From Flavobacterium sp. (GTDB lineage Bacteria > Bacteroidota > Bacteroidia > Flavobacteriales > Flavobacteriaceae): 64,000 nucleotides of DNA. The position numbers and the translations under genes are program-made. Shown here one piece after another: positions 8,550-17,353 of this stretch (positions are counted from its first letter, which is position 1; each line of letters begins with the position of its first letter). The notes under the pieces were generated by a model. The model saw only the letters and a list, made by a program, of their open reading frames with translations, searched no databases and had not been told where the DNA came from. Location: contig NZ_JAIXTJ010000042.1 of the NCBI RefSeq assembly GCF_027483985.1, positions 186,001-250,000 on the forward strand, in the 5' to 3' direction.

Positions 8550-8611
8550 ATTATTAAAAATTTAAATCAAACTTAGTTAATTGTAAAATACTATCAAACT
8601 ATAATTTGCAA

Positions 8612-8647
8612 AATTTTATTCGGCAGAATTTTATTCGGCAGAATTTT
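8612..8647. repeat. 15-bp tandem duplication spanning a stop codon
   Basis: AATTTTATTCGGCAG occurs twice in tandem (8612-8626 and 8627-8641), followed by a further AATTTT. It includes the last codons and stop of the minus-strand gene ending at 8631, so the duplication leaves a second copy of that gene end in the trailer. Confidence 0.8.
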
Positions 8648-8999
8648 CTAGCTTAAAATGCTTTATAATTTTAGAAATAATCGCAACCAGAACTAAAAAT
8701 GTTATAAAAACTAAATCACGAAAAGCTTGAGTAGTTTCAACAAGAGCTTCATTATTTCTTTGCAAATGATATAGTAATCTTTTCTTGTTTTCTAATTCTG
8801 AAATATCATTTGGAAATCCTGAAAAAATATGAGGAATTGAAAGCGACAAAAGTAGAATTGCTATCCCATAAGAATACAACACATACTGCAAAGTCAATTT
8901 CAAATTGTTTTTTCGATGAATAATTAAATAACCAATTATAAAGATAATTAGAAATCCAATTTTAATATTAAACGTATCAAGTTCGAATAAAAAATTCAT
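8631..8999 (-). CDS. Hypothetical multi-helix membrane protein
   Basis: I do not recognise this protein. From the MNFLFELDTF start it has 122 residues and about three hydrophobic segments (roughly 10-25, 38-60 and 95-115) with a charged KNNLKL loop and a basic C-terminus. A longer reading to 9071 exists, but its 5' part runs up to the promoter of the divergent bacilliredoxin gene and adds a basic stretch, so I prefer 8999. Its last codons are duplicated in tandem just downstream. Confidence 0.5.
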   Translation of the reverse strand: MNFLFELDTFNIKIGFLIIFIIGYLIIHRKNNLKLTLQYVLYSYGIAILLLSLSIPHIFSGFPNDISELENKKRLLYHLQRNNEALVETTQAFRDLVFITFLVLVAIISKIIKHFKLENSAE

Positions 9000-9071
9000 A
9001 CCATCTATTTTAAAAATGTAAACATAACAAATCTTTATGACTTCTTTAAAAGTTACTTTTAGATTTCTCAC

Positions 9072-9079
9072 TATCTTTG
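9072..9079 (+). promoter_or_regulatory. -7 box of the bacilliredoxin gene (TATCTTTG)
   Basis: This is an exact TAnnTTTG match 47 bases before the ATG at 9127, predicting a leader of about 40 bases. Confidence 0.5.
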
Positions 9080-9126
9080 CTACGAGTTTAAAATCAAAAA
9101 TCCTTAATCTTAAATCATAAATAATT

Positions 9127-9537
9127 ATGTATCCAGAAGAAATGGTAAAACCAATGAGAGCAGAACTTTCTGACGCTGGTTTTCAAGATTTATATAATGC
9201 AGAAGAAGTAAAAAACGCTATCAAAGCAGAAGGAACAACACTTGTAGTTGTAAATTCAGTTTGTGGTTGCGCAGCTAGAAACGCTCGTCCAGGAGCAAAA
9301 ATGAGTTTAGACGGAGCAAAAAAACCAGATCATTTAGTAACGGTTTTTGCTGGAGTTGATAAAGAAGCAGTTGATGCTGCAAGAGAAGAAATGTTTCCTT
9401 TTCCTCCATCGTCACCAAGTATGGCTTTGTTCAAAAATGGTGAATTGGTTCATATGTTAGAGCGTCACCACATTGAAGGTCGTCCAGCTGAAATGATTGC
9501 TGAAAACCTAAAAGATGCTTACGCAGAATTCTGTTAA
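9127..9537 (+). CDS. BrxA/BrxB-family bacilliredoxin
   Basis: This is a 136-residue thioredoxin-fold protein of the YphP/YqiW family. The redox motif Cys46-Gly-Cys48 lies in [15 protein letters not shown], followed by the family motifs [15 protein letters not shown] and [15 protein letters not shown]. In Firmicutes these proteins remove bacillithiol from oxidised proteins; Bacteroidota homologues are assumed to act on a similar low-molecular-weight thiol. It is monocistronic, with its own promoter upstream and a long inverted repeat downstream. Confidence 0.93.
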   Translation: MYPEEMVKPMRAELSDAGFQDLYNAEEVKNAIKAEGTTLVVVNSVCGCAARNARPGAKMSLDGAKKPDHLVTVFAGVDKEAVDAAREEMFPFPPSSPSMALFKNGELVHMLERHHIEGRPAEMIAENLKDAYAEFC

Positions 9538-9541
9538 GCTT

Positions 9542-9690
9542 GCCACAAAGCCACTAAGTCACTAAGATTTTTACCGCAAATTCACAAATTACTTTCTTCA
9601 GAAAAGATAGAAATTTGCGAATTTGCGGTAATTTTTTTAATAATTCTTAGTGAACTTTGCAAAAAACTTTGCGGCTTTGCGGTAAAAAAC
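9542..9690. repeat. Nested ~150-base inverted repeat between brx and trhO
   Basis: An inner pair (TTACCGCAAATTCACAAATT at 9571-9590 against its near complement at 9612-9631) sits inside an outer pair. The outer pair is GCCACAAAGCCACTAAGTCACTAAG (from 9542) against CTTAGTGAACTTTGC and GGCTTTGCGG (about 9647-9683). RNA from either strand would fold into a long hairpin. It is intergenic and probably a dispersed repeat that may also act as a terminator. Confidence 0.65.
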
Positions 9691-9733
9691 TAATTTTGTA
9701 CTCGAATTCTTCCATTTAGAATTCAGTAAAGAT

Positions 9734-9783
9734 GCGATTTATCGCGTCTCATATTTCTATACAAACGCGATTTATCGCGTCTC
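9734..9783. repeat. Direct repeat GCGATTTATCGCGTCTC, two copies
   Basis: Identical 17-base copies lie at 9734-9750 and 9767-9783, each with internal CGAT-TT-ATCG symmetry. They sit in the leader of trhO and are open in its frame, which makes a spurious 24-residue N-terminal extension possible on paper. Confidence 0.8.
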
Positions 9784-9803
9784 TAACCTTAAACGTTTAT
9801 AGC

Positions 9804-11162
9804 ATGCAACTGTATAACACCTTAAGCGCAGAAGAAAGAGCTCAATTAATTGATGAAGCCGGACAACAACGACTTACATTATCTTTCTATGCCTATGCCA
9901 AAATTGAAAATCCAACACAATTTCGTAACGATTTATTTTTAGCTTGGAATAAGCTCGATGCTCTTGGTCGCACCTATGTTGCCAAAGAAGGAATCAATGC
10001 CCAAATGAGTGTTCCTGCCGAAAACTTCGAAGCTTTTAGAGAAACATTGGAAGCATACGAATTTATGAAAAACATTCGTTTGAATGTTGCTGTCGAACAC
10101 GACGATCATTCGTTTTTAAAACTTACTGTAAAAGTTCGAGACAAAATTGTTGCCGATGGATTGAACGACGAAACGTTTGATGTAACCAACATTGGAGTAC
10201 ATCTAAAAGCTAAAGAATTCAACGAAATTCTTGATGATCCAAACACCATCATAGTCGATTTTAGAAATCATTACGAAAGTGAAATCGGACATTTTAAAGG
10301 CGCAATTACTCCAGATGTAGAAACTTTTAGAGAAAGTCTGCCAATCATCAACGAACAATTAAAAGATTTTAAAGAAGATAAAAATCTGGTAATGTATTGC
10401 ACAGGAGGAATCCGTTGCGAAAAAGCTTCAGCTTATTTCAAGCACCAAGGTTTTAAAAATGTGTTTCAATTAGAAGGCGGAATCATCAATTATGCCAAAC
10501 AAATTAAAGAAGAAAATCTTGAAAGTAAATTCATTGGAAAGAACTTTGTTTTTGACCACAGATTAGGCGAAAGAATTACAGATGATATTGTTTCACAATG
10601 CCACCAATGCGGCAAACCGTGCGATAATCACACCAACTGTATTAATGATGGCTGTCATTTATTATTCATTCAATGTGATGAATGCAAAGCATCAATGGAA
10701 AATTGTTGCTCCACCGAATGTTTAGAAATCACACATTTACCCTTAGCAGAACAAGTAAAACTTCGAAGAGGAAAACAAGTTGGTAACAAGGTCTTCAGAA
10801 AAGGAAAATCTGAAAACTTAAAGTTCAAACATTCAGGAGAACTTTCAGACAAACCTCTAGCAAAAGCATTAGAATCTAATGATATTCGTCAGAAAATAAA
10901 AATTAAAAAAGTGCTTGTTGGTAAAGCGGAACATTACTATCCAAAACCTCAAGTTGGTCTATTTATCATAGAAAAAAATCAATTAAATAGCGGAGATAAA
11001 ATTATAATTTCCGGACCAACAACAGGCAATCAAGAAGTAATTATTGAAAAAATGTTAGTAAACGGCAACCAAAATTCGGTTGCAAATCCTGGTGATAAAG
11101 TAACATTTGAAGTTCCTTTTAGAATTCGTTTATCCGACAAATTATTTAAGATTTTAGAATAA
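9804..11162 (+). CDS. trhO: tRNA U34 hydroxylase TrhO (YceA) with C-terminal barrel extension
   Basis: TrhO uses oxygen to make 5-hydroxyuridine at tRNA position 34. This protein has 452 residues from MQLYNTLSAEE. An N-terminal acylphosphatase-like part (LSFYAYAKI, VAKEGINAQMS) is followed by a rhodanese domain with Cys199 in MYCTGGIRCEKASAY, then a Cys-rich segment (CHQCGKPCDNHTNC ... CCSTEC) likely to bind Zn. E. coli TrhO has about 350 residues; the extra ~100 here (about 355-452: IKIKKVLVGKAEHYYPKP, LNSGDKIIISGP, NPGDKVTFEVP) look like a small beta barrel similar to U32-peptidase C-terminal domains. I reject the longer start at 9732 because it would translate the repeats. Confidence 0.92.
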   Translation: MQLYNTLSAEERAQLIDEAGQQRLTLSFYAYAKIENPTQFRNDLFLAWNKLDALGRTYVAKEGINAQMSVPAENFEAFRETLEAYEFMKNIRLNVAVEHDDHSFLKLTVKVRDKIVADGLNDETFDVTNIGVHLKAKEFNEILDDPNTIIVDFRNHYESEIGHFKGAITPDVETFRESLPIINEQLKDFKEDKNLVMYCTGGIRCEKASAYFKHQGFKNVFQLEGGIINYAKQIKEENLESKFIGKNFVFDHRLGERITDDIVSQCHQCGKPCDNHTNCINDGCHLLFIQCDECKASMENCCSTECLEITHLPLAEQVKLRRGKQVGNKVFRKGKSENLKFKHSGELSDKPLAKALESNDIRQKIKIKKVLVGKAEHYYPKPQVGLFIIEKNQLNSGDKIIISGPTTGNQEVIIEKMLVNGNQNSVANPGDKVTFEVPFRIRLSDKLFKILE

Positions 11163-11322
11163 ATAGTTAATTTTCATACTACTAAATCTCAATTTTCATT
11201 AGGCTTTAAAGCGATGGATTTTGGGATTTTTTTTATTGGAATTTATTTTATAAAAATACTATCTTTACCAATTAATCGTTTTATAAACTTAAATCGCTTT
11301 TTGCGATACTACATATATAATT

Positions 11323-12696
11323 ATGGCATGTACAAGTTGTTCAACTTCTGATGGTGGCGCACCAAAGGGTTGTAAAAATAATGGAACCTGCGGCACTGAT
11401 AGCTGCAACAAACTAACCGTTTTTGACTGGTTAGGAAATATGAATTTACCAAGTGGCGAAGCACCTTTTGATTGTGTAGAAATACGTTTCAAAAACGGAC
11501 GCAAAGAATTTTATAGAAATACCGAAAAACTAACGTTAAGCATTGGTGATATTGTAGCTACTGAAGCTTCTCCAGGACACGACGTAGGAATTGTAACTTT
11601 AACTGGTGAATTGGTTAAAGTACAAATGAAGAAAAAAGGTACCGACCATACAAGTGCTGAAATACCAAAAATATATAGAAAAGCATCACAAAAAGATATC
11701 GATATTTGGAGTGAAGCTCGCGACAAAGAAGAACCAATGAAAGTAAAAGCACGTGAAATTGCTATTGCTTTAAAATTACAAATGAAAATTTCTGATATTG
11801 AATTTCAAGGAGATGGTTCGAAAGCGATTTTCTATTACACAGCCGAAGATAGAGTAGATTTTCGTCAATTAATCAAAGAATTTGCTCAAACGTTCAAGAC
11901 AAGAATTGAGATGAAACAAATTGGATTCCGTCAAGAAGCATCACGCCTTGGAGGAATTGGTTCTTGCGGTCGAGAATTGTGTTGTTCAACTTGGTTAACC
12001 GATTTTAGAAGTGTAAATACATCAGCAGCTCGTTACCAACAACTTTCCTTGAATCCGCAAAAATTAGCCGGACAATGCGGAAAATTAAAGTGTTGTTTAA
12101 ACTATGAACTAGACACCTATCTTGACGCTTTAAAAGATTTTCCTGATTTTGATACCAAACTTTATACAGAAAAAGGTGATGCTATATGTCAAAAACAAGA
12201 CATCTTTAAAGGTTTAATGTGGTTTGCCTATACTGATAATTTTGCAAATTGGCACGTTTTAAAAATTGATCAAGTAAAAGAAATTGTTACTCAAAATAAA
12301 CAAAAAATTAGAGTTTCATCTTTAGAAGATTTTGCAATCGAAATTGTTATTGAACAAGAAGCTAATTTTAATAATGCAATGGGTCAAGAAAGTTTAACGC
12401 GTTTTGACCAACCTAAAAAAAGCAAGAACAAAAACAATAAAAACAGAAATAAAAACAAAGCTCAAGCTGCCCATCCAAATCAACCTGAAAAAGTAGCTGA
12501 GACCAACAAACCTAACCAAGGAAACCCAAATCAAGCTAAATCAAATCAGAATAAACCAATTCACAATAAGCCAAACCAAGGAAAACAAAACCAAGGAAAA
12601 CCAAATCCAAACGAACCAAAAAAAGCTGAAAATTCAAATCAAAAACCACAAAATAAAAGACCTATAATCATTAAAAAGAATGAAGATAAAAAATAG
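11323..12696 (+). CDS. ricT: RicT/YaaT-like PSP1-domain protein with K/N/Q/P-rich tail
   Basis: This is a 457-residue cytoplasmic protein. It opens with a Cys-rich segment (ACTSCSTSDGG ... CKNNGTCGTDSC). The PSP1 C-terminal domain (about 120-300) holds GSCGRELCCSTWL and GQCGKLKCC, the Cys pattern that binds Fe-S in RicT of Bacillus. From about residue 365 the tail is low-complexity with repeated KPNQGK-type units and is surely disordered. In Bacillus, Ric proteins act on RNase Y and competence or sporulation; the role here is unknown. It overlaps gldH by 17 bases and probably shares its transcript. Confidence 0.88.
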   Translation: MACTSCSTSDGGAPKGCKNNGTCGTDSCNKLTVFDWLGNMNLPSGEAPFDCVEIRFKNGRKEFYRNTEKLTLSIGDIVATEASPGHDVGIVTLTGELVKVQMKKKGTDHTSAEIPKIYRKASQKDIDIWSEARDKEEPMKVKAREIAIALKLQMKISDIEFQGDGSKAIFYYTAEDRVDFRQLIKEFAQTFKTRIEMKQIGFRQEASRLGGIGSCGRELCCSTWLTDFRSVNTSAARYQQLSLNPQKLAGQCGKLKCCLNYELDTYLDALKDFPDFDTKLYTEKGDAICQKQDIFKGLMWFAYTDNFANWHVLKIDQVKEIVTQNKQKIRVSSLEDFAIEIVIEQEANFNNAMGQESLTRFDQPKKSKNKNNKNRNKNKAQAAHPNQPEKVAETNKPNQGNPNQAKSNQNKPIHNKPNQGKQNQGKPNPNEPKKAENSNQKPQNKRPIIIKKNEDKK

Positions 12697-13165
12697 TTTA
12701 CTGCTTCTTTTACTAGCGATTCTAATTGTTTCATGTGATAAAAAACGTGTTTTTGACGAGTATAAATCTGTTGGTAATTCTTGGCATAAAGACAGTACTG
12801 TAACTTTCAATTTACCCCAATTTGATGCCTTTAAAAAATACAATTTATATGTAAATGTTAGAGGCAACAATGACTATCCATTCAACAACCTATTTTTAAT
12901 TGTTGCAATGGAACAACCAAATAAAAAAACCGTAGTCGACACTTTAGAATATCAAATGGCAGATCCTGATGGAACGCTTCTTGGTGAAGGTTTTTCTGAT
13001 GTTAAAGAAAGCAAACTATTCTATAAAGATAAAGAAGAATTTAAATTAAAAGGAACATACAAAATACACATAAAACAAGCCGTTAGACAAACCGGAAAAG
13101 TTACTGGCGTCGAAAACTTGAAAGGAATTACAGAAATAGGTTTTAGAGTTGAATCTTTAGACTAA
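12680..13165 (+). CDS. gldH: Gliding motility lipoprotein GldH
   Basis: This is a 161-residue lipoprotein with lipobox LIVS-Cys19. The mature part carries FDEYKSVGNSWHKDSTVTFNLP and VRGNNDYPFNNLFLIV, characteristic of GldH. GldH is required for gliding in Flavobacterium johnsoniae and is placed in the cell envelope with other Gld lipoproteins, supporting the gliding/type IX secretion machinery. Start and ricT end overlap by 17 bases. PBP1A follows after six bases, an order I recognise as conserved in flavobacteria. Confidence 0.95.
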   Translation: MKIKNSLLLLLLAILIVSCDKKRVFDEYKSVGNSWHKDSTVTFNLPQFDAFKKYNLYVNVRGNNDYPFNNLFLIVAMEQPNKKTVVDTLEYQMADPDGTLLGEGFSDVKESKLFYKDKEEFKLKGTYKIHIKQAVRQTGKVTGVENLKGITEIGFRVESLD

Positions 13166-13171
13166 AAAATT

Positions 13172-15493
13172 ATGGCACAAAAAAATAATACACAAAATAA
13201 AGGCCAAGTAAAAGATGTAAAATACTACTCCAAAAAGTTTTGGAAACTATTTTTTTATGGTCTTGGTGGACTTTTTCTTTTCTTCTTATTTGCTTCATGG
13301 GGACTTTTCGGGAAAATGCCTTCATTTGAAGATTTAGAAAATCCAGATTCTAATCTTGCAACAGAAATTATTTCTTCTGATGGAGTTACATTAGGGAAAT
13401 TCTACAACGAAAATAGAACAGCAATCAAGTATAAAGATTTACCAAAATCATTAGTTGATGCCTTAGTTTCGACCGAAGATGAACGCTTTTACGAACATTC
13501 TGGAATTGATGCAAAACGAACATTTGGTGCAGCTTTAAGACTAGGACAAAATGGAGGTGCGAGTACAATAACCCAACAATTAGCAAAAAATTTATTCCAC
13601 GGTGAAGGATCAAAATTTCTTCCGTTTAGAATGATTCAAAAAGCGAAAGAATGGATTATTGCCATCCGATTAGAAAGACAATATACCAAACAAGAGATTA
13701 TTGCATTATATTTAAATCAAGTTGATTTTGTAAATGGTGCGGTTGGAATTCGCTCGGCTTCAAAAGTGTATTTTAGCAAAGAACCTCGTGATTTAAATGT
13801 GGAAGAAAGTGCTCTTTTAGTAGGAATGTTAACCAATCCTTCAAGATTTAATCCAAACCGTTTTCCAGAAAGAGCGTTAAAAAGAAGAAATATCGTTTTA
13901 GGACAATTGGTTCGTAATAAACATATTGAAGAATCTGCACGAAAAATTTTAGAAAAAAAACCTATAAAACTTGATTTCCATCCTGAGAGTCATCTTGACG
14001 GAACGGCAACCTATTTTAGAGAATATCTTCGTGATTACATGAAGAATTGGGTTAAAGAAAACAAAAAAAAACCCGATGGAGAGGAATATGACATCTACGG
14101 TGATGGTTTAAAGATTTACACTACAATTGACTCCAAAATTCAAGAACATGCAGAAGAAGCAGTTTTGGCTCATATGAAAAATCTGCAAGAAGAATTTTGG
14201 AACCAACAAAAAGGAAACAAAAACGCTCCATTCGTCAATATTACTGATGCTGAAACTGATAAAATTATCAAACAAGCAATGAAAAACTCGGAACGTTGGA
14301 GAATTTTAAAAGCCGATGAAAAAACGGATGAAGAAATTATTGCATCGTTTAGCAAAAAAACCAAAATGACCGTTTTCACCTGGAAAGGAGAACGCGATAC
14401 AGTAATGACACCTTTAGATTCTATAAGGTATTATAAACACTTTTTACAAGCTGGTTTAATGTCTATGGAACCTCAAAGCGGACAAGTTAAAGCTTGGGTT
14501 GGTGGAATTGATTATAAATATTTTCAGTATGATCACGTTGGACAAGGTGCTAGACAAGTAGGTTCTACATTTAAACCTTTTGTCTACGCAACAGCTATTG
14601 AGCAATTAGGAATGTCACCTTGCGACACCATAATTGACGGACCTTTTATAATTAGAAAAGGACGCCATCACGTAACAGAAGATTGGGAACCGAGAAATTC
14701 CGATCAAAAATACCGCGGCATGGTAACCTTGAAAAAAGCTTTAGCAAATTCAATAAACACCATTTCAGCTAAATTAATAGACAAAACCGGACCAGAAGCA
14801 GTGGTTGATTTAACCAAAAAATTAGGTGTTACTACCGAAATTCCTGTACAACCAGCAATTGCTCTTGGTGCTGTTGACATTACGGTTCACGATATGGTAG
14901 CAGCGTACAGTACTTTTGCTAACCAAGGTGTTTACATCAAACCACAATTTATTTCTAGAATTGAAGATAAAAATGGTGCTATAATTTATGAGCCAGTTCC
15001 CGAATCGCACGACGTTTTAAATAAAGACGTTGCTTTTGCCGTAATAAAATTATTAGAAGGAGTTACCGAAGGTGGTTCTGGAGAACGACTTAGAACAGAA
15101 GGTGGCGGAAGTGGTGACAACCGCTGGACAGGATATCCTTATATGTTTAAAAATCCTATTGCCGGTAAAACTGGAACTACTCAAAACCAGTCTGATGGTT
15201 GGTTTATTGGAATGGTGCCAAATCTTGTAACCGGTGTTTGGGTTGGGTGTGAAGATCGTTCGGCTCGTTTCAAAAGTATCACTTATGGACAAGGTGCAAC
15301 TGCCGCTTTACCAATTTGGGGTTATTTTATGGAAAAATGTTATGAAGACAAAGACCTTCAAATATCTAAAGATGAGTTTGAACGACCTGATAATTTTTCA
15401 ATAAAAGTAGATTGTTGGACACCACCAAAAGTATCTGTTGCAACCGATTCAACCGATACCGAAGAACAAAATACTGACGAATTTGGTCTTTAA
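13172..15493 (+). CDS. Class A penicillin-binding protein (PBP1A-like)
   Basis: This is a bifunctional peptidoglycan glycosyltransferase/transpeptidase of 773 residues anchored by one N-terminal helix (about 26-47). The GT51 domain shows STEDERFYEHSGID with its catalytic Glu, and GGASTITQQLAKNLFHGEG. The transpeptidase domain shows the nucleophile motif GSTFKPFVYA (SxxK), NSINTISAK (SxN) and GKTGTTQNQSDGWF (KTG). An Asp/Glu/Thr-rich tail ends the protein. It acts in the periplasm in cell-wall synthesis. It is six bases downstream of gldH and probably in that transcription unit. Confidence 0.95.
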   Translation: MAQKNNTQNKGQVKDVKYYSKKFWKLFFYGLGGLFLFFLFASWGLFGKMPSFEDLENPDSNLATEIISSDGVTLGKFYNENRTAIKYKDLPKSLVDALVSTEDERFYEHSGIDAKRTFGAALRLGQNGGASTITQQLAKNLFHGEGSKFLPFRMIQKAKEWIIAIRLERQYTKQEIIALYLNQVDFVNGAVGIRSASKVYFSKEPRDLNVEESALLVGMLTNPSRFNPNRFPERALKRRNIVLGQLVRNKHIEESARKILEKKPIKLDFHPESHLDGTATYFREYLRDYMKNWVKENKKKPDGEEYDIYGDGLKIYTTIDSKIQEHAEEAVLAHMKNLQEEFWNQQKGNKNAPFVNITDAETDKIIKQAMKNSERWRILKADEKTDEEIIASFSKKTKMTVFTWKGERDTVMTPLDSIRYYKHFLQAGLMSMEPQSGQVKAWVGGIDYKYFQYDHVGQGARQVGSTFKPFVYATAIEQLGMSPCDTIIDGPFIIRKGRHHVTEDWEPRNSDQKYRGMVTLKKALANSINTISAKLIDKTGPEAVVDLTKKLGVTTEIPVQPAIALGAVDITVHDMVAAYSTFANQGVYIKPQFISRIEDKNGAIIYEPVPESHDVLNKDVAFAVIKLLEGVTEGGSGERLRTEGGGSGDNRWTGYPYMFKNPIAGKTGTTQNQSDGWFIGMVPNLVTGVWVGCEDRSARFKSITYGQGATAALPIWGYFMEKCYEDKDLQISKDEFERPDNFSIKVDCWTPPKVSVATDSTDTEEQNTDEFGL

Positions 15494-15523
15494 ATTCTAA
15501 AAATAAATTTCATAGTTATACTT

Positions 15524-16225
15524 ATGATCAATAAAAAAATTAACTCCGTTCAAGACGCACTTCAAGGAATTGAAGATAATATGACCATCATGCTTGGTGG
15601 TTTTGGACTTTGCGGAATTCCAGAAAATTCTATCGAAGAATTAGTGAAAAAAGAAACGACCAATTTGACTTGCATTTCAAATAATGCTGGAGTGGATGAT
15701 TTTGGTTTGGGATTATTACTCCAAAAAAAACAAATCAAAAAAATGATTTCTTCTTATGTTGGAGAAAATGCAGAATTTGAACGTCAAATGCTTTCAGGTG
15801 AACTCGATGTTGAACTTACTCCACAAGGCACATTGGCCGAAAAATGCCGTGCTGCTCAAGCAGGAATTCCAGCTTTCTTCACTCCTGCCGGATTCGGAAC
15901 TGAAGTTGCTGAAGGAAAAGAAACCAGAGAGTTCAACGGAAAAATGCACGTAATGGAACTTGCCTACCAAGCCGATTATTCTATAGTAAAAGCTTGGAAA
16001 GGTGACGAAGCCGGAAATTTAATTTTCAAAGGAACTGCCAGAAATTTCAATGCCGTGATGGCTGGTGCCGCAAAAATAACTATTGCCGAAGTTGAAGAAC
16101 TTCTTCCAGCAGGAAGTTTAAATCCAAATGAAATTCATATTCCAGGAATTATGATTCAGAGAATCTTTCAAGGTGAAAAATTTGAAAAAAGAATTGAGCA
16201 ACGAACCACTCGCAAAAGAGCATAG
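15524..16225 (+). CDS. scoA: 3-oxoacid CoA-transferase subunit A
   Basis: This is the 233-residue alpha subunit of succinyl-CoA:3-ketoacid CoA-transferase, which moves CoA between succinate and acetoacetate. Family motifs are [15 protein letters not shown] (glycine-rich CoA binding), [14 protein letters not shown], and [20 protein letters not shown]. The beta subunit starts two bases after the stop, so they form a heteromeric enzyme from one transcript. Confidence 0.94.
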   Translation: MINKKINSVQDALQGIEDNMTIMLGGFGLCGIPENSIEELVKKETTNLTCISNNAGVDDFGLGLLLQKKQIKKMISSYVGENAEFERQMLSGELDVELTPQGTLAEKCRAAQAGIPAFFTPAGFGTEVAEGKETREFNGKMHVMELAYQADYSIVKAWKGDEAGNLIFKGTARNFNAVMAGAAKITIAEVEELLPAGSLNPNEIHIPGIMIQRIFQGEKFEKRIEQRTTRKRA

Positions 16226-16227
16226 CA

Positions 16228-16887
16228 ATGGCATTAGATAAAAACGATATAGCAAAACGAATAGCTAAAGAGGTAAAAGATGGCTATTATGTAAACTTAG
16301 GAATTGGTATTCCAACTTTGGTTGCCAATTATGTTCGCACTGATATTTCAGTAGAATTTCAGAGCGAAAACGGTGTTCTAGGAATGGGACCATTTCCATT
16401 TGAGGGTGAAGAAGATGCCGATATCATCAATGCAGGAAAACAGACCATAACCACTTTACCTGGTGCGAGTTTTTTTGATTCAGCTTTCAGCTTTGGAATG
16501 ATACGCTCTCAAAAAGTAGATTTGACTATTCTTGGCGCAATGGAAGTTTCAGAAAATGGAGACATCGCCAACTGGAAAATCCCGGGAAAAATGGTAAAAG
16601 GAATGGGTGGCGCAATGGATTTAGTAGCTTCTGCAGAAAATATTATCGTTGCAATGATGCACGTTAATAAAGCTGGTGAGAGTAAGATTTTAAAAAAATG
16701 TAGCTTACCATTAACCGGAGTTGCTTGCGTTAAAAAAGTAGTTACAGAATTAGCTGTTTTAGAAATCACTCCTAACGGGTTCAAATTATTAGAACGCGCA
16801 CCAGGAGTTTCTGTAGAACACATTATAGCGTCAACCGAAGCAGAATTGATAATTGAAGGAGAAATTCCAGAGATGGTTATTGATTAG
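16228..16887 (+). CDS. scoB: 3-oxoacid CoA-transferase subunit B
   Basis: This is the 219-residue beta subunit carrying the catalytic Glu in FQSENGVLGMGP (around residue 49), which forms the acyl-CoA thioester intermediate. Other family segments are YVNLGIGIPTLVANYV, GGAMDLVASAENIIVAMMH and CSLPLTGVACVKKVVTELAV. It pairs with subunit A upstream for ketone-body or short-chain acid activation. Confidence 0.94.
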   Translation: MALDKNDIAKRIAKEVKDGYYVNLGIGIPTLVANYVRTDISVEFQSENGVLGMGPFPFEGEEDADIINAGKQTITTLPGASFFDSAFSFGMIRSQKVDLTILGAMEVSENGDIANWKIPGKMVKGMGGAMDLVASAENIIVAMMHVNKAGESKILKKCSLPLTGVACVKKVVTELAVLEITPNGFKLLERAPGVSVEHIIASTEAELIIEGEIPEMVID

Positions 16888-16924
16888 TTACTTGTGAACA
16901 TGGAATTTTCTAGAAGATATAACC

Positions 16925-17350
16925 ATGATAAAACCAGAACAAGAATTGGAAAAGCAGGAATCCGAAGTTAGAAAAAATTTAGCTTATGTTTTTATACCAA
17001 TTGCTATAGTTCTTGTGACTATATCTATTTATCAAAGCAATTCATTAGACTACAAAAGAGAAAAATATCTGGAAAGCCAAAAAACAGAATTCAACGGAAA
17101 GATAACTGATAAAAAAGAAGATGGAGATTACGCAAGAGCTTCTAGATTTATGATTTTGAATGGCTCTTATGAGGTTAGAATTCCAAACAAAATTTATTAT
17201 CAAATAAATGTTGGCGATTCTGTTTATAAAGAAAATGGAAAAGATTCCGCTTTTTATTACTTGAAAAATGGGGAAATACTAATTGATGATTGTAACAAAT
17301 ATATTAGAGAAGATTACCTAAAATTAAAAAATAAAAAAGCTAAGAATTAA
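16925..17350 (+). CDS. Hypothetical single-pass membrane protein
   Basis: I do not recognise this 141-residue protein. It has a charged N-terminus (KPEQELEKQESEVRKN), one membrane helix (about 20-37, YVFIPIAIVLVTISIY) and a hydrophilic domain of about 100 residues with beta-strand-like pattern (FNGKITDKKEDG, IYYQINVGDSVYKENG). The latter recalls small OB/SH3-like extracytoplasmic domains. It ends three bases before a convergent gene. Confidence 0.6.
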   Translation: MIKPEQELEKQESEVRKNLAYVFIPIAIVLVTISIYQSNSLDYKREKYLESQKTEFNGKITDKKEDGDYARASRFMILNGSYEVRIPNKIYYQINVGDSVYKENGKDSAFYYLKNGEILIDDCNKYIREDYLKLKNKKAKN

Positions 17351-17353
17351 CTA

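Noticed and set aside
9732..9803. Longer N-terminus for TrhO (24 extra residues)
   Set aside because: The added segment is translated from two copies of a dispersed 17-base repeat and has no family similarity; the normal start follows at 9804.
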